Shown in pieces: positions 22,242 through 34,185 of a DNA stretch of 64,000 nucleotides. The first letter of the stretch is position 1, and each line of letters starts with the position of its first letter. Source of the DNA: Anaeramoeba flamelloides (taxonomy: Eukaryota > Metamonada > Anaeramoebidae); contig JANTQA010000070.1 of the NCBI GenBank assembly GCA_027625915.1, positions 1,865,001-1,929,000 on the forward strand. The letters run 5' to 3'. The notes under the pieces are model-generated. The model ran no database searches and was not told the DNA's origin. It saw nothing but the letters and a program-made list of their open reading frames with translations. Position numbers and translations under genes: made by a program.

Positions 22242-23825
22242 AATTGTTTCAAAAAGTTAAAGGCAATGAAAAAAAGAAATCGAACAATATGCTTGCTATC
22301 AGTTCTTGGTTTTGGACTGATTAAAAATAAATCAAGTAAAAACCAAAAAATGAATTTCTTGAAAACTTATTTTTGTCGATTGCTCTTATACTAATTTAAA
22401 AAACAATAGTGTGAAAAGGTTCATTTAGCTCATCTGTTCTTAAATAATTTTCTGTTTTACAAATTTTATTTAACGATAAGATTAATTTTTTTATTCAGAT
22501 CTTTCCGTACAGTCAAGTTTTTGGAAAGGAACCCAGGTTACAATTACAGTACTAATAACTCTAATTTATTCTGAATCCTAAAGGTAATAGAGTACTTATT
22601 TGTACAAGGATAGAATTAAACCTGAGGGCACAAACTTGTTAATCAACTTTAAAGATTTGAATTATCATTTTTAAAAAGAGTTCATTTTTTCCAATTAAAT
22701 TTTTAGTAATAAGATGATCTTTTTTGGTTTGGTTTTTTGAATTATCAAAAAATCAAAAAGAAATATTTAAAATCTCTTTATTTTGATGAATTCTTACTTT
22801 AAGTTATACCTGGAAGAATTTATGAACAATTATAATTTTAAAACTTCAATCTGTTTTAAAAATCCAATATGAATAAATCAAATCTTGAATTCTTTAAGAT
22901 CTAAAAAAATTGATCTTTTATTTTATTTTCAAAAAATCATTAATTAATTTCTTGTAAGTTAAAAGACTTGTCAAAAAACTTTTTCAAATACCAAGAGTAT
23001 AAACAAGAAACTGTAAGTATTAAAATCATTTATTTGATAATATTTAACCATTTTTTATTCTTAGAATTTTTAATTTTAATTCTTTTTATTTGTTTGAAAA
23101 ATCTTGAAAAAAAATTTTAAAATAATATAAAATCTATTGATGCTTTTAATATTTGGGATTATTACTAACTCATTGGAAAAATTAAGATTGATTTATTAAT
23201 TATTGGTTAGAAATAACTAAATTAAAAAGTATATCTGTAGGCTATAAGTTAAATTTTCCAGCATTTAAAAAGGTGTTTTGGAAAAATGTTTAATATAATT
23301 GTTTGGTTGGTTTTCTTGTATTTTTTTTATTAAACAAATTGAAAAAATTGATTTAGTTATTAATGATAAAAACCAAAAAAATTAAAAATTTTTCTTATTT
23401 TAAAAAAATATTAAAAAACTAATAAACCAAATTTAAGAAATTATTTGAAAAAAAAAAATAAAATGTTAACAAATAAAAAGAAAAAAACTGAAATAATTAT
23501 TATTTGGTATACCCTCAAATTTTTCAAAAAAAAAATGATGGGATTAAAATTTAAACTGTCAAATAAAACAAAGAAAAAGAAAAAAAAAAACAAATAATAA
23601 GATAAAACACATGAAACAATAAAGAAATTAAATAAAAAAATAAAGACTCATATAATAGTTTTTTTCAAAATGTAAAAATGTAAATGAAAATGATATGGTA
23701 TATTTAATTCCTATTAAATAATATATATATATATATAATATGTATTTTTGTTTCATTTTTATATAAAAAAATGTCAGAATATATAAATATAAATTTTATA
23801 TCAATAATTTTTTTCACAAAAAAAT
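22242..23825. other. AT-rich intergenic, nothing recognised
   Basis: This lies between the F-box gene start and the 3' end of the PUF gene, both on the minus strand. A TA-dinucleotide run occurs at 23722-23737. No gene or matched repeat was recognised. Confidence 0.4.
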
Positions 23826-25965
23826 TTAAAAATAAAAACCTAATGAATTTAATTTTTTTAGAATATGTTTTCCGAAAGATAAGTTTTTCCATTCTTCATA
23901 GCAATTTAATAAATAATTTAAAACAGGATTTGTTTGATAATTATTATATAATTGTATTAATCTTTGTATCACGTAGTTACCAAATCTGTCATTAATTAAT
24001 AATTTTAAATTTTTAAAATTGTTTGCAATTAATAAATTGATTACAATGTTGTGTTCTTCAGATGTTCCAAAGATGATGCATTTTTCTACAACATTGGATG
24101 CAAATTTATGTGTTGAAAATTCAAGAAAGCGATAATTAACGATTTGGAAAATTGGGATTTTTTGTTCGTCTTTGCAAAATTCCAATAAATTTTGAACAAT
24201 ATAATTTCCATATTGGTTCATAATCAAATTAGGAACACTCCCAAGTAATTTGTCAACAATGGCCCCAAAATATTCTCCTCGGTAATGTTTTAACAATTGT
24301 TGAATCGCCCGACAACCGAATCCATGGACAGACAATTGAACAATGTGATCAACCAAATTTAAAACAATTTTGGATCGGAGTTCGTCTGTCAAACATTCAA
24401 GGCATTTTTGGATCACATGATTTCCATTTTGATCTTTTACCAATGATAAGCTTCTTTCATAAATTTCATTAACCATGCTTACCTTGTCTTCATATTCTGC
24501 CACTTCAAATGCCTTTTGAACAACTCGGCAGGCATAAATATCAATTGAGAGTTGATAAACATTTCCTTTGATGATATTGATAATTTCTTTAACATGTTCC
24601 GGTAATCCTTTTTTTGTTTTGTTGATTTATAAAAATTTTTTTAAAAAAAGTATGTATTTAGTTAAAAATATAGAATATCAATAAAAATAAATTATATTAA
24701 TAAAAATTTTGAATCGATAAAAAAATAAGAATTAATAAAAAAAAATAAGAATTAATAAAAAAAAATAAGAATTAATAAAAAAAAAAAAATAAGAATTGAT
24801 TAATTCATGAGAGAAGAGGTGGATAAATATGAAGAAGAAAATTAATTAAAATAATCGTAATAATAATATAAAAAGAAATTGTTAAAGAAAAAAAAAAATA
24901 TAATAATGATTTATAATAACTTACCAACATCACAAATTTTTTGAATGACATAATTTCCAAATACATTTTTTAATAGATATTCTGCTTTTGGTGAAATAAT
25001 TGCCCAAAATGAATTTTTTTCATTTGTTGAAGAGTTTTCAAGTTTAAGTTGAATGAATCTTGATCCTAATTGATCTGTGCAAAAATCAATCAGTTCACTA
25101 TATAATTGTGAAAGCGGGATTGAATTAAAATCTTCTGGATTTTCTCTGAATTGGCCAAGTAAAGATGGAAATTGTTCATAATTATTATATTCTTTATTTT
25201 CAATTTTATTAGAATATTGGAATTGGTTTTGGTTTTGGTTTTGGTTTTGATTTTGATTTTGATTTTGATTTTGATATCCAAATAAATTTGGCTGTGATTT
25301 ATTAATCAAATATTTCATATTTTGTTGTTGATTTTGATTATTTAATCCATATTGTTGTTTGTTTTGAATTGAATTATTGAAATAGTTTCCAGTTCCTTCA
25401 TAATTTAAATTCAAATTAGTAAAACTTTGTGTTGTTCTTGGATTTCTTTTTCCTTTGATTCTTCCAATTTTTACACTTTGATTATTATAATTGTCATAAT
25501 TTTGAAATTTTCCAAAACTTGTCATCCCACCTCCTATTCCTCTTCCTCTTCCTCTTCCTATACCTCTTCCTCTTCCTCTTCCTCTCATCCCAGTTCTGTT
25601 TTCTTTTTTCATTATGTTTTTTGTTTGATATTTTTCTCCAATTTGTGAGATTTTCATTTTTTGATTACTGTTAAAATTTTGTGGTTGGTTGAATTGGTAT
25701 GGCTGTCTATAATAATAATTTTGATATGATCCATTCAAATCAAATTGATTATTGTTTTTTTGGTTTTTTTCGTTTGGAAAAGTTTTTTTTTTGAATGAAA
25801 ATTCATTCAAATTTTGATATTGATTTCCATTCATGAATCCATTATAGCTCTTTTGGAAATTCTGTTGAATGTGATTTTGATTTTGACTTTGAGTTTGAAA
25901 ATTTTGTTGATTTTGATTATTAAATGAATTATTTTGGTTTGTTTTTTCATTATTATTAGTCGTTT
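23826..25965 (-). CDS. Pumilio-family (PUF) RNA-binding protein, 5' exon not found
   Basis: Two exons are visible: about 25965-24925 and 24607-23826. A 317-bp phase-1 intron (GTAAGT, then AAAG) lies within the second PUF repeat region. The N-terminal ~250 residues are Asn/Gln-rich, with an NQ-dipeptide run near 25225-25275 and an RG/GRGRG-rich stretch near 25525-25590. The C-terminal ~330 residues form eight PUF repeats. Their base-reading triplets, in order, are SR/Q, NY/Q, CR/Q, NH/Q, CR/Q, NY/Q, SN/E, NY/Q, the same set as human PUM1. PUF proteins bind 3' UTR elements and repress translation or trigger deadenylation in the cytoplasm. The frame is open upstream to about 26044 without an ATG. 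A good splice acceptor (ATAG at 25969-25966) suggests a separate, unidentified 5' exon. The alternative is an internal ATG near 25837. Confidence 0.92.
24608..24924 (-). other. Intron of the PUF gene
   Basis: The donor is GTAAGT and the acceptor is AAAG. Splicing joins the codons for CDV and GLPEHVKEI, which restores a normal repeat 2 to repeat 3 linker. It contains three imperfect tandem units of about 22-24 bp around ATAAGAATTAATAAAAAAAA (24720-24800). Confidence 0.8.
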
Positions 25966-26044
25966 CTATATTATTTTTTGTTTGTTTGTTTGTTAATAAA
26001 TATTGAAATAAAAAAAAAAAAAAGCAATAAATATTTATATTCAA

Positions 26045-28149
26045 AGATCAGTTAATAGTTCATTGGTAATTTTTTTGAGAAATTAGAATCATTGCAGTAA
26101 TTTTTTGTTGTACTGATTGGTGTCTAGACTTTTTTTTGAAAGAAATTGGTAAATGAGCAATAGTTTTTAGATTTTTTTTAAATTAATATCAAAACACCAC
26201 ACTAAAACAATAATTTAAATTTTACTAAACAAAATCACTGTCCAAATTGAATGTAAACTAAAAAAACATATACAGTGATCTCAGTATTTTTAAATAATTA
26301 GAATTACTTTGATAAACAGTTTACATTAAGGAATTGTTATTCATGTTTAGGATTTTCTGATAAAAATAATAAATCGAATTTGTTTTGCGATCAATTTTTT
26401 AATTTACTTAAAATCATAATGTTCTCTTGAAATTATAAAAGATTAATACCAAGGTTATTTTATTGAATTCAAAATTTTTTTTATTCTAAAATGTAAAATA
26501 TTTGTCAGAAAAATGGAAATTAATTTACAAATAAAAAAATTCAATTAGTAATTTAGTTTAAGATCCAGATTCTAAAAAAAAATCAAGCCCAAATATAATT
26601 ACTTTATAATTATTGATTGGATTGTTTTCTTGTGGTTTTTCTTTTGTCAATTACAATGATTGTTAGTTTTTTTCCCATCATTTAAAAACATATAAATGAT
26701 AGTATTAAGAAAATTAATTTGTTTAAGGGTATTATTAAAAAGTGATACTGCCCCTTTGTGTACATACTGTAAACCCCTTAGAAAAATGCTTTGTTTATCT
26801 AAAACTTGAAGAAATCATTTCAAAAAAAAAAAGATGATTTTTCAAAAACTACAATGTGTGTGTAATAGTTTAATTTCACTTTTTAAGAAAATCCTTAAAT
26901 TTTTTAATTTACAGACATTTCAAATCTTGTTTGAATCTGTTTATTTTTGATGAATTTTTAAAATTACTGACAAACTCAAATTAAATTTTTTAACTTTATC
27001 TCAAAGGTTCAAGAAGGAAGAGATAAATTACTTAAGAAATTTTAGTTTTTATTTTGAAAACTTTAGGTTTTTAATTGATTTAAAGATGTTTTGTTTTTTC
27101 GATTTGTTTTGTGAAAAAATATTATTTGTACCGGGTGTGTTATCTTGTTATTTTAGTTATTGGCTGATCGATCTTCGATTTACTAAGAAATTTAATCGAG
27201 GTAAAAAAAGTAGAATTTTAGGGAAATTGAACTAATTTTTTTTTCATTTAGAAAAATTACGGTGGCTAAACTTTCTTTCAACCCATTGGAATTGAAATGA
27301 TTAAGTGTAGTTTATCTATCAAATGCTATATTGTTGCTATTAACATTGAGCATCCTTAATAAATAGGAATTTTATTTTTCTCCATTCCCCCCCTGGCTGA
27401 ATCTTCTTTATATTGGGAAGAAGAATTAGAAAGGAAAAAGATCAAGTGGTTACTTGCTAATACTGTGACACTGAAACATGAAAGTATGATTAACTTTAAA
27501 ATAAAAACGAAAAAGTAAATGCATAAAAATGACCAAAGGTTTAAGCAAATCATATCAAAAAAAAAAAAATAAATTACAACAATTGAACAACGATCTCCTC
27601 AAGTGAACACTCATGATCAATTATCAAATTATTAAATCAACCAAAGGTATCTTGGATGTGATTTTGGTAATCCTTAATTAAAGAGAGCATTGTTTTTTTT
27701 TTTTTTTTGATTTTATACCAATTGTTTCTTATAAACCCTTTTTAAATTTCAATTTTTTTTTCTTTTTCTTTTTTCCTTTTTAAATTTTTTGCTTTTGCTT
27801 TTGAAACATAAAAAATTTGGGTATATCTTCCCTTGAACAATCGTGAAATCTATGATTTTACGCTTAAATTACCTCAAAAGTAATTTGTGTAAAAGGACAT
27901 TTAGAGTGTAATTTACATTTCTTTCATCAATAAATAAATAAATAGGAATTTTTTAATAAATTTTCTGAAAAAAAAAAAAATAAATAAAATCAAAATTGAA
28001 AAAGATAGTTGAAGATGGATATCATTCTTGTGATCTTGTATTTTGTCATTAAAACCTGAATTCAATATTAATGTATGCTTTAATTAAAAGGGGTTTAAAG
28101 TGGGTTTAACTAATGTTAAAAAATCATTAAAAATAAACTGAGGTGGTGG
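26045..28149. other. AT-rich intergenic, no supported gene
   Basis: This presumably includes the unidentified 5' exon and promoter of the PUF gene. A minus-strand open frame of 65 codons at 27356-27553 has no family features. A run of seven C lies at 27388-27394. No repeat family was matched. Confidence 0.4.
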
Positions 28150-28260
28150 GTTTTTTTTTTTTTTTCATTTCAAAGAATTGAATGAAATCTATGATTTTAC
28201 TCTATTCTTTTAAACTTTTGAAATGCGCCTTTAGGTTTTCCAGAATTTAAATTTATTAAA
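28150..28260. mobile_element. Family F fragment
   Basis: Positions 28168-28200 (AAAGAATTGAATGAAATCTA, then TGATTTTACTCTATTCTTTT) and 28225-28245 (AGGTTTTCCAGAATTTAAAT) match family F modules at 4560-4600 and 17280-17330. Only a short piece is present. Confidence 0.45.
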
Positions 28261-28879
28261 TAAATTGATTGTTGATTTTATTTTTAAGGAAGTAAACTTT
28301 TAATTTTTCCTTTGGGAAAAAATAAATAAAAAGTATTTTTTAAAGTTTTAGGAAAAAAAAGTTATAATATGAATTTTTCATTTGATTAAAGATTAGAGTT
28401 TCCAAGTCATTAATCCATGGAAATAATAACAGATTTTTAGAAACTTTTAAATAACTTTTAAATGAAAAATTATAAAAATTTAAGTTGACAAATTACTTTT
28501 GAATATATATACATATATATCTAAAGAAAGAGAAGGAAAGAGAAAACAATGGAGGGAAATAACGAAAGGATAAAAGTACTAATGGATTTTATGATTTTAA
28601 AATAGATCTTAATTGTAAGAGATCTAATAAAAAAATACCTTGAAGATTCATAAAATTCATCATTATTAGCAAAAGGCATTATAAAGAGATTTTTTTTTTT
28701 TTGTTTTGGGGTTTGTTATTTTTTGTGTTGGTTATTTTTTACTTTGATTTGTTTTGGTAGATTCTTTCCATAAATTTTTATATCTTTAATATTTATGGAA
28801 ATCCCCATAAAAAAGGATCAAAATTTTTGAAAAGATTATTATTTTTTTTTACATTTGGATTTTAAACAACAAGAGCAAA

Positions 28880-29560
28880 ATTTATAGTTATCCTCATTTA
28901 GAAAATATGAATATCTATTTAGTCCATTAGTAAAAGTATCGAAATGTCAGGAATGATCCTGAAGATTTTTTATTAAGATATCTTTGTTGTTTAAATCTCA
29001 TTTGTTCTGGTTGTTTTAGAATTATTTTAAAATATTCAAAAGTTTTCCAACCTTTTTTTTGAATTTAAGGAATTTTTAATATCTCATTTTCAAGAAAATT
29101 TGTTTGAAATCGAAGTATTTGTTTTTGCATTCGATCAGTATTTCGCATTTGATTCCAATTTATATCAATATTTTCTCCCCAAATATGTGAGCAATATCAT
29201 AAGATATTAGGTAAAGGGGCTGTGAAAAATTCGGTTGTTTTCATTTTTTAATAAGTTTAAATTTCCTTTTGTTTAAACTTGTTTTAATCAAGTTAACACC
29301 ACGTTGACTGTGAGTAAATTTATACGAATCATATTTATTAGTATTCCTTTTTGAACTTTTAATATTGATCTTAATTTATGATTAATCCCAGTATTTATAC
29401 CTTTTAATTCCTTTTTTGAATAATTAAAATTTTAGAATCCGTAATATAACTGGGATAAGATAATTGCTTTAAATAATCTTAACCAAAGTCCAATTGTGAA
29501 TTGAGAACTTTTGAAAATATATTTATACCTGTAAAAAGTATTTTGTTCTTTTTTTTCCAT
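28880..29560 (-). pseudogene. Decayed LINE (non-LTR retrotransposon) reverse-transcriptase fragment
   Basis: Translating the minus strand in pieces gives, in order, text typical of the thumb and post-RT region of LINE polyproteins: GLWLRLFKAIILSQLYYGF (29438-29499); GINHKLRSILKVQKG (29330-29400); CSHIWGENIDINWNQMRN (29150-29200) with QKQILRF; and GWKTFEYFKIILKQPEQMRF (28990-29060). Several stops and a frame change interrupt it, so it is dead. The 5' part is missing and the copy abuts a T-run and a family F hairpin at about 29580. The LINE clade is not determined. Identification rests on motif order and composition, not on a search. Confidence 0.6.
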
Positions 29561-29639
29561 TTTCGATTATATGAGTTTTTTTTTTTTTTTTTTTTAGAAA
29601 TGAAAAGAAAATTTCTTTAATTTTCTTTTCATTTCAAAA

Positions 29640-29905
29640 ATTAAATAAAAACTGCCGTTAGGTTTTTCAGAATTTAAAAGAATTGAGTAAAATCTATAAG
29701 ATTTTTGCATTCTTTTGAATTATGGAAAATCTAGGCACTTGACGGCACTCTACGTTAGGTTTTCTTGAGTTTTCTGTTTCTTTGTGAAGTGTTCTAGGTT
29801 TTTTTTAATTTTCGAAATAAAATAGAAAACCTCAAAAAAACCTAGAACACTTGTAAAATAAAACAGAAAACCTCAAGAAAAACTAAGCACTTGACGACAC
29901 TCTAA
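29640..29905. mobile_element. Family F element, copy 3, with a long hairpin
   Basis: The modules TAGGTTTTCTTGAGTTTTCT (29758-29777) and the inverse AGAAAACCTCAAGAAAAACT (29866-29885) bracket a second inverted pair, GTGTTCTAGGTTTTTTT and AAAAAAACCTAGAACACTT. Together they give a hairpin with arms of about 50 bp. GACGGCACTCTA and GACGACACTCTAAGG flank the unit on both sides as a short direct repeat. Confidence 0.65.
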
Positions 29906-30454
29906 GGCAGTTCGCACCATATTTGAAATTTTTGTATTTAGTGACTTTCTGTGTTTATAATATTTTTATTCTTTTCGACACCATTGTCATGACTATTCTA
30001 TTAAACGCATTCATTTAAATTAATATCAAAACAGTTTTATCTTTATTCTTTAATTTGTATTTTTTAATAGATTTATCAAATATTTAATTAATTCTTTTTC
30101 AAATATTCCATCTTTGTTTTGGTATTTTCGGATAATAAGGCTTTTAAAATGTTTGTAAACAATTCGAATGTTTTTTTTTTTTTTTGCTGTTATACACTTT
30201 TTTTACACAACACTAACTGTGCTGTAAGGAAAAAGGAAATTTTTTAAATAACGTAGAAAGGCAAATAAGTTAATTTTAATTTCTAAATCATGATTTAGAA
30301 ATTAATCATCTTTTCACAAATCTTGAACCAAAAACAAAAGTAGAAAGTTTTCAAACAAGCAAAAAATCAAATTGTAATGCTTTTTGAAATATAAAAAGAA
30401 GAACAACAAAAATTAAAAAAATAAAAAAAATAAAAAAAAATAAATCAAAAAAGC
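29906..30454. other. AT-rich 3' flank, nothing recognised
   Basis: This is the 3' flank of the Asn-rich gene. A short inverted repeat (AATTTCTAAATCATGATTTAGAAATT, written here as a 26-nt palindrome core centred near 30290) can form a hairpin and might act in transcript 3' end formation. Nothing else was recognised. Confidence 0.4.
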
Positions 30455-31569
30455 TTAAAGCGGTTTGTTTTGAAAGACACAAGTTTGAAAATTTCTTTTT
30501 CTGATGAACCAAATAAAAGACAATATTTTCACAAATTCAAAGGAAGGAATTGTTTGTTTGTATGTTTGTTTACTTGACAGTTCTTTTAAATTTAAAAAAA
30601 AAATAAAAAATGAAAAAGAAAATTTAAAAAAAAAGAGAAAAAAAAAAAATTAAATGACAAACCAAATATTTTGCTAGTCCAGTCTTTGGTATTAGAAGTG
30701 CCCAAATTGAGTTGATCAAAAACAAAAGTTGACAGTCTGGGCCTAAAATGGCTGAGTAAGTCTCCGTCAGAAGAAACCCATGGGTTATTTTTTCTTGATA
30801 CTTTGCCCCCTGATTGGTTGTTTGTTGTTGATAAAGAAAAGTTTGAATGTTTTTTTTTGATCGTTGTTATTTTGACACCACTACTTCTGCTTCTATTTTT
30901 TTTTTCATCTTTTTGGTTGTTTTTGTTGTTGTTTTTATTATTATTATTATTATTATTATTGTTATTTGGCCAATAGCTGTTAGGGTTATTTTTTAAATTT
31001 AAATCGTTTGTTAATTTGTTTTCCTTTTTATCAAGCAAAAATCCTTTTTTTTTTTTGTGCTCTTCATTGGTGTTTAGGTTGGTTTCTTCATCGTTATCCA
31101 AATCTTCTTCACTTTCTTCAGGTAAAGGTAAATTTGAGAAAGAACTTGTGAAAAACTGTTTTGAGTTCAGTTGTACTTTGCTGTTCTTAATTTTGTTTGA
31201 CTGTTTTGGGTGTTTTGTTTTTAAATGTGAATTTGAACCCAAGTTTTGGTTGGTCACTTGGTTTGGGTTCCATTGGAATTTGAACTGTTTCGGATCGTTT
31301 GGTTTTTTTTTTTCATTTTGAAATCCGCTGTTTTGGTTGCCGGTAGGAAGTGTGAAATTTTTGTTCTTTTGAAGACTAACATTTTTTTCAAAGGTTGGAA
31401 AAGGTTGTTTAGAACCAAAACTAAATTGCTCGTTTTCTTGGTTTGTGTTTTGTAGATTTTTAATTTTTTGTTGTTGCTCGACTTGTTGTTGATTTTTTTT
31501 TGTTGTTGTGACTAAATTTGGTGAACTTAAAAAATTGTTTGTTTCGTTATTGTTTGTGATTTCGGTCAT
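30455..31569 (-). CDS. Asn/Gln/Lys-rich protein of unknown function, 2 exons
   Basis: Exon 1 is 31569-30663, starting at ATG 31569. I propose an 80-bp intron (GTTTGT, then AAAAG) and exon 2 at 30582-30455, giving 344 residues. The same unusual GTTTGT donor is used by eL14 in this window. The protein is low-complexity: Gln-rich near residue 30, Asn runs near 200-215 and an acidic patch EESEEDLDNDEE near 155. A more ordered segment lies near 255-300 (NNPWVSSDGDLLSHFRPRLS, then FVFDQLNLG). There are no membrane segments or known domains. Without splicing, the frame runs into a Phe-rich tail encoded by intron-like T-runs, which argues for the intron. The composition resembles disordered RNA-granule or nuclear proteins, but no function can be assigned. 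Confidence 0.6.
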
Positions 31570-32166
31570 GGTTATTGCAAATAAGTGTTTGGTTTTCTCG
31601 GATTTTTACCGAGAATGTTTTATAATTTTTACAGAAAAAGAAATGAAATTAAAAAAATAAATGCAAAAAGTTTATTTTTTTTTAATTTTGTTTTTCGATA
31701 GGTAAATTGATTTTGAGGCAACGAAAATTACCGTACTGATATCGAGTAGTATCAACAAAATCTTTTTTCAAAAGGTTTTCACCTTTTGGTTGATTATTCT
31801 TTACTTTTACCAAAGCTTTTTTTTTGTTTTCAAATTTAACAACAAATCGAAATGTTATTTATAATTTTGACTGTAGTGGTTGGTTTTTGGGGGTAGTAAT
31901 AGAATGAGATGGATTATTTCAGGATTGAACCAAAATGAAAAATAATTCCAAAAGTTTTTTTGTTTTTAAAAAACAAGTTAAGACTCTGTGAAATAAGTGT
32001 TTCAGATTAAAAAAACGTACTTCTATTTTCAAGTAGGATAACCTTTAAAAGAAATCAAACAACAAACCATAAGAAAATATGATCTTGGTTTCCTCAAGTC
32101 CGATACTTATAAAAAAAAAAGTGGCTTGAAAAATTTTACACTTTTTATAAAAAAATAGAGTCAATT
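31570..32166. other. Upstream region of the Asn-rich gene
   Basis: It contains the promoter and 5' UTR of the minus-strand gene and a small hairpin (AAAAGGTTTTCACCTTTT, 31770-31787). No other gene or element was recognised. Confidence 0.4.
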
Positions 32167-32672
32167 TTAAGGGAGTAGCCACATCATGTCCAAATTTTCA
32201 CTTTTTACCTTTTTCCAATACAATCAGAAAACAAGATTGTTAACTTTGAGTTGTGTATTGAATTTAAGCCTTCGAAACATGTGTTGAAAAACAATTTCAA
32301 AAATATTTAACTAGACAAAAGTAAAATTAAATGTCACAATAGAATGACAAGTTTATTTGTTTAATCTACTTTGGGGGGTGTTTAATGGTTTAACTTTTAT
32401 TCTTATCTCAACATTCTATTTTTGGATTTTATTTTATGTTGGAAAAAAATCTAATAAATTGTATTACAGTAAACGCTTCAAATACGATAAATCAAACAAA
32501 ACGACAAGTAAATAAACAATACAGTTTTCAGATCCTAATTGTAAATTAAAAAAAAGTGAAAGTCTTGAATTCTGGTATAAGACTCTTATTTTAATTGAAC
32601 TCACTCTAAAAAGTTATATGGAAAATAGATACATCATATCAAGAAAAAAAAACGAAATGGTAAACAATCTTA
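32167..32672. mobile_element. Family G DNA element, copy 2
   Basis: It starts TTAAGGGAGTAGCCAC, as in copy 1. The interior (GTCACAATAGAATGxCAAG; ACTTTGGGGGGTGTTTAATG; TTGGAAAAAAATCTAATAAA; the GATCCTAATTGTAAATTAAA tract) is matched along its length by 47229-48226, once the insert there is removed. It is about 505 bp with no transposase. Confidence 0.7.
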
Positions 32673-33289
32673 AAGTGTTTCATTTTATTTTAAACCTTTT
32701 TTTAGATGAAATATTTTGAATTTAAACTGTCGTTTTTAAAAAAATTATTCTGTCAAGCGATTGTTTTAATTAATAAGAATTAAAAATATAGAATAAATTT
32801 AATGATTTCTATTATCATGGTTATAAACATTGTTGCTAAATCTAATATTATAACAAATTGGGAGGTTCTATGTTTATTTCTTAATTTACAAGTATTGTCA
32901 ATGTAAAGTTTCAATTAACCTACAAAACATGTCTAAAACCAAAAGAAAAATATTTTATTGTCTGATTACGGATTCAATTTCTTTCTTTTGATTTATTTTT
33001 CAAAATAATTATTTTTTGGAAGATCTTTATAACCTTCTTTTAATCAAAATATAATAATATTTTGTTCAATCATCAAATAATTTTTATAAATGACCTTTGA
33101 AGATAAAATCAGAAATAAGTAGAATTATAAACAGCAAAGAATAGTTGACATCCTTAGGAAGTAAAACTGATCAACTTATATTATTGCCTTAAAAATTGAA
33201 AAAATAAAATCCAAAAGTATACCATTGAGAAAAATAACAATGTTCATTTTGATCTACTCTTGAAGATCAAATAAAATCCCAAAAGAAAT

Positions 33290-33780
33290 CAATATATATT
33301 TTCTACAATAATTCTGACTATTTGAATAACATTAGAATCACAAGATTTTTACCAAGTGAATTCCCATCATCTAATTAAAAAAAATTTACAAAGGGTTTAA
33401 TTTCAAAAAAAAAATCGAAAAAAAAAAGGAAAACACAAAAAAAAATGAGTAAAAATATATAATAAACAATTTCAATTTTGAAATTTCCAAACAAATTATT
33501 TTCTTCTAATATCAATTCAAAAACTTTAAAAAAATGTAATTCACCTCCATAACTGTACCTCTTGACTGGAAAAGTACAATCTATTTAAATTATTATTTTT
33601 CTAATTCAAAAATACGTTAAAATAACTTGATAAATGCTAAATAATTTAATTGTAATTAATTTTTACTAATATTACATAAACCAATATAATGTTTTGGAAT
33701 TTAAATCTTATCTAATAGAATCTCATAATTCAAAAAAAAATCACATTTTATTCAAATTATCTATTTATTGAAATAAAATA
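33290..33780. repeat. Family J repeat, copy 1
   Basis: The stretch CAATTTCAATTTTGAAATTT, then TTTTCTTCTAATATCAATTC (33470-33520), recurs at 55605-55665 and, more diverged, at 62755-62815. Each copy is preceded by an A-rich tract with AAAAATGAGTAAAAA-like text. Its ends are not defined. Confidence 0.45.
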
Positions 33781-33914
33781 TGATAAATGAATCTTTCAAA
33801 TTTAAAAAGGAATAATTATTATGAATTCAAAGAATTTTTAAAATTCACAAAATGATGAATTTTAAATGATTGAAATTGTAATAGAAAAAGTTATTTTTTG
33901 ATTTTATTATCCAG

Positions 33915-33950
33915 ATATAAACCCCATTCCAAAAATTTGGACACACCCAA
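33915..33950. mobile_element. Solitary family A terminal repeat
   Basis: Positions 33918-33945 read AAACCCCATTCCAAAAATTT followed by GGACACACCC, an almost perfect family A end after TA. No matching inverse end was found within the next kilobase, where a family B element begins. It is a truncated or rearranged copy. Confidence 0.65.
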
Positions 33951-34185
33951 AAGTTATAAAAAAATGTCACAAAAATTTTATCAATGTATTGTATTTTAGA
34001 TTATTGAAGATTCAATTGGGGTTAGGTTATACATATTAAATTTTTTATATGTCACTCCTGTTTCTGAAAAAAAAAAACGTAAAATAAAATTTCAAAATTA
34101 CAAAAACATTTTTTAATATAACAATAGTTTTGAAAGCGTAAATTTTTGTTTTCGTGAAATTTGTTTTGAAAATAATCCTGAAAAT

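Noticed and set aside
25090-25281. A lysine-rich minus-strand frame and Ser-rich plus-strand frames near 25427-25648.
   Set aside because: They come from the hexanucleotide NQ repeat and the RG-rich stretch of the PUF gene read in other frames.
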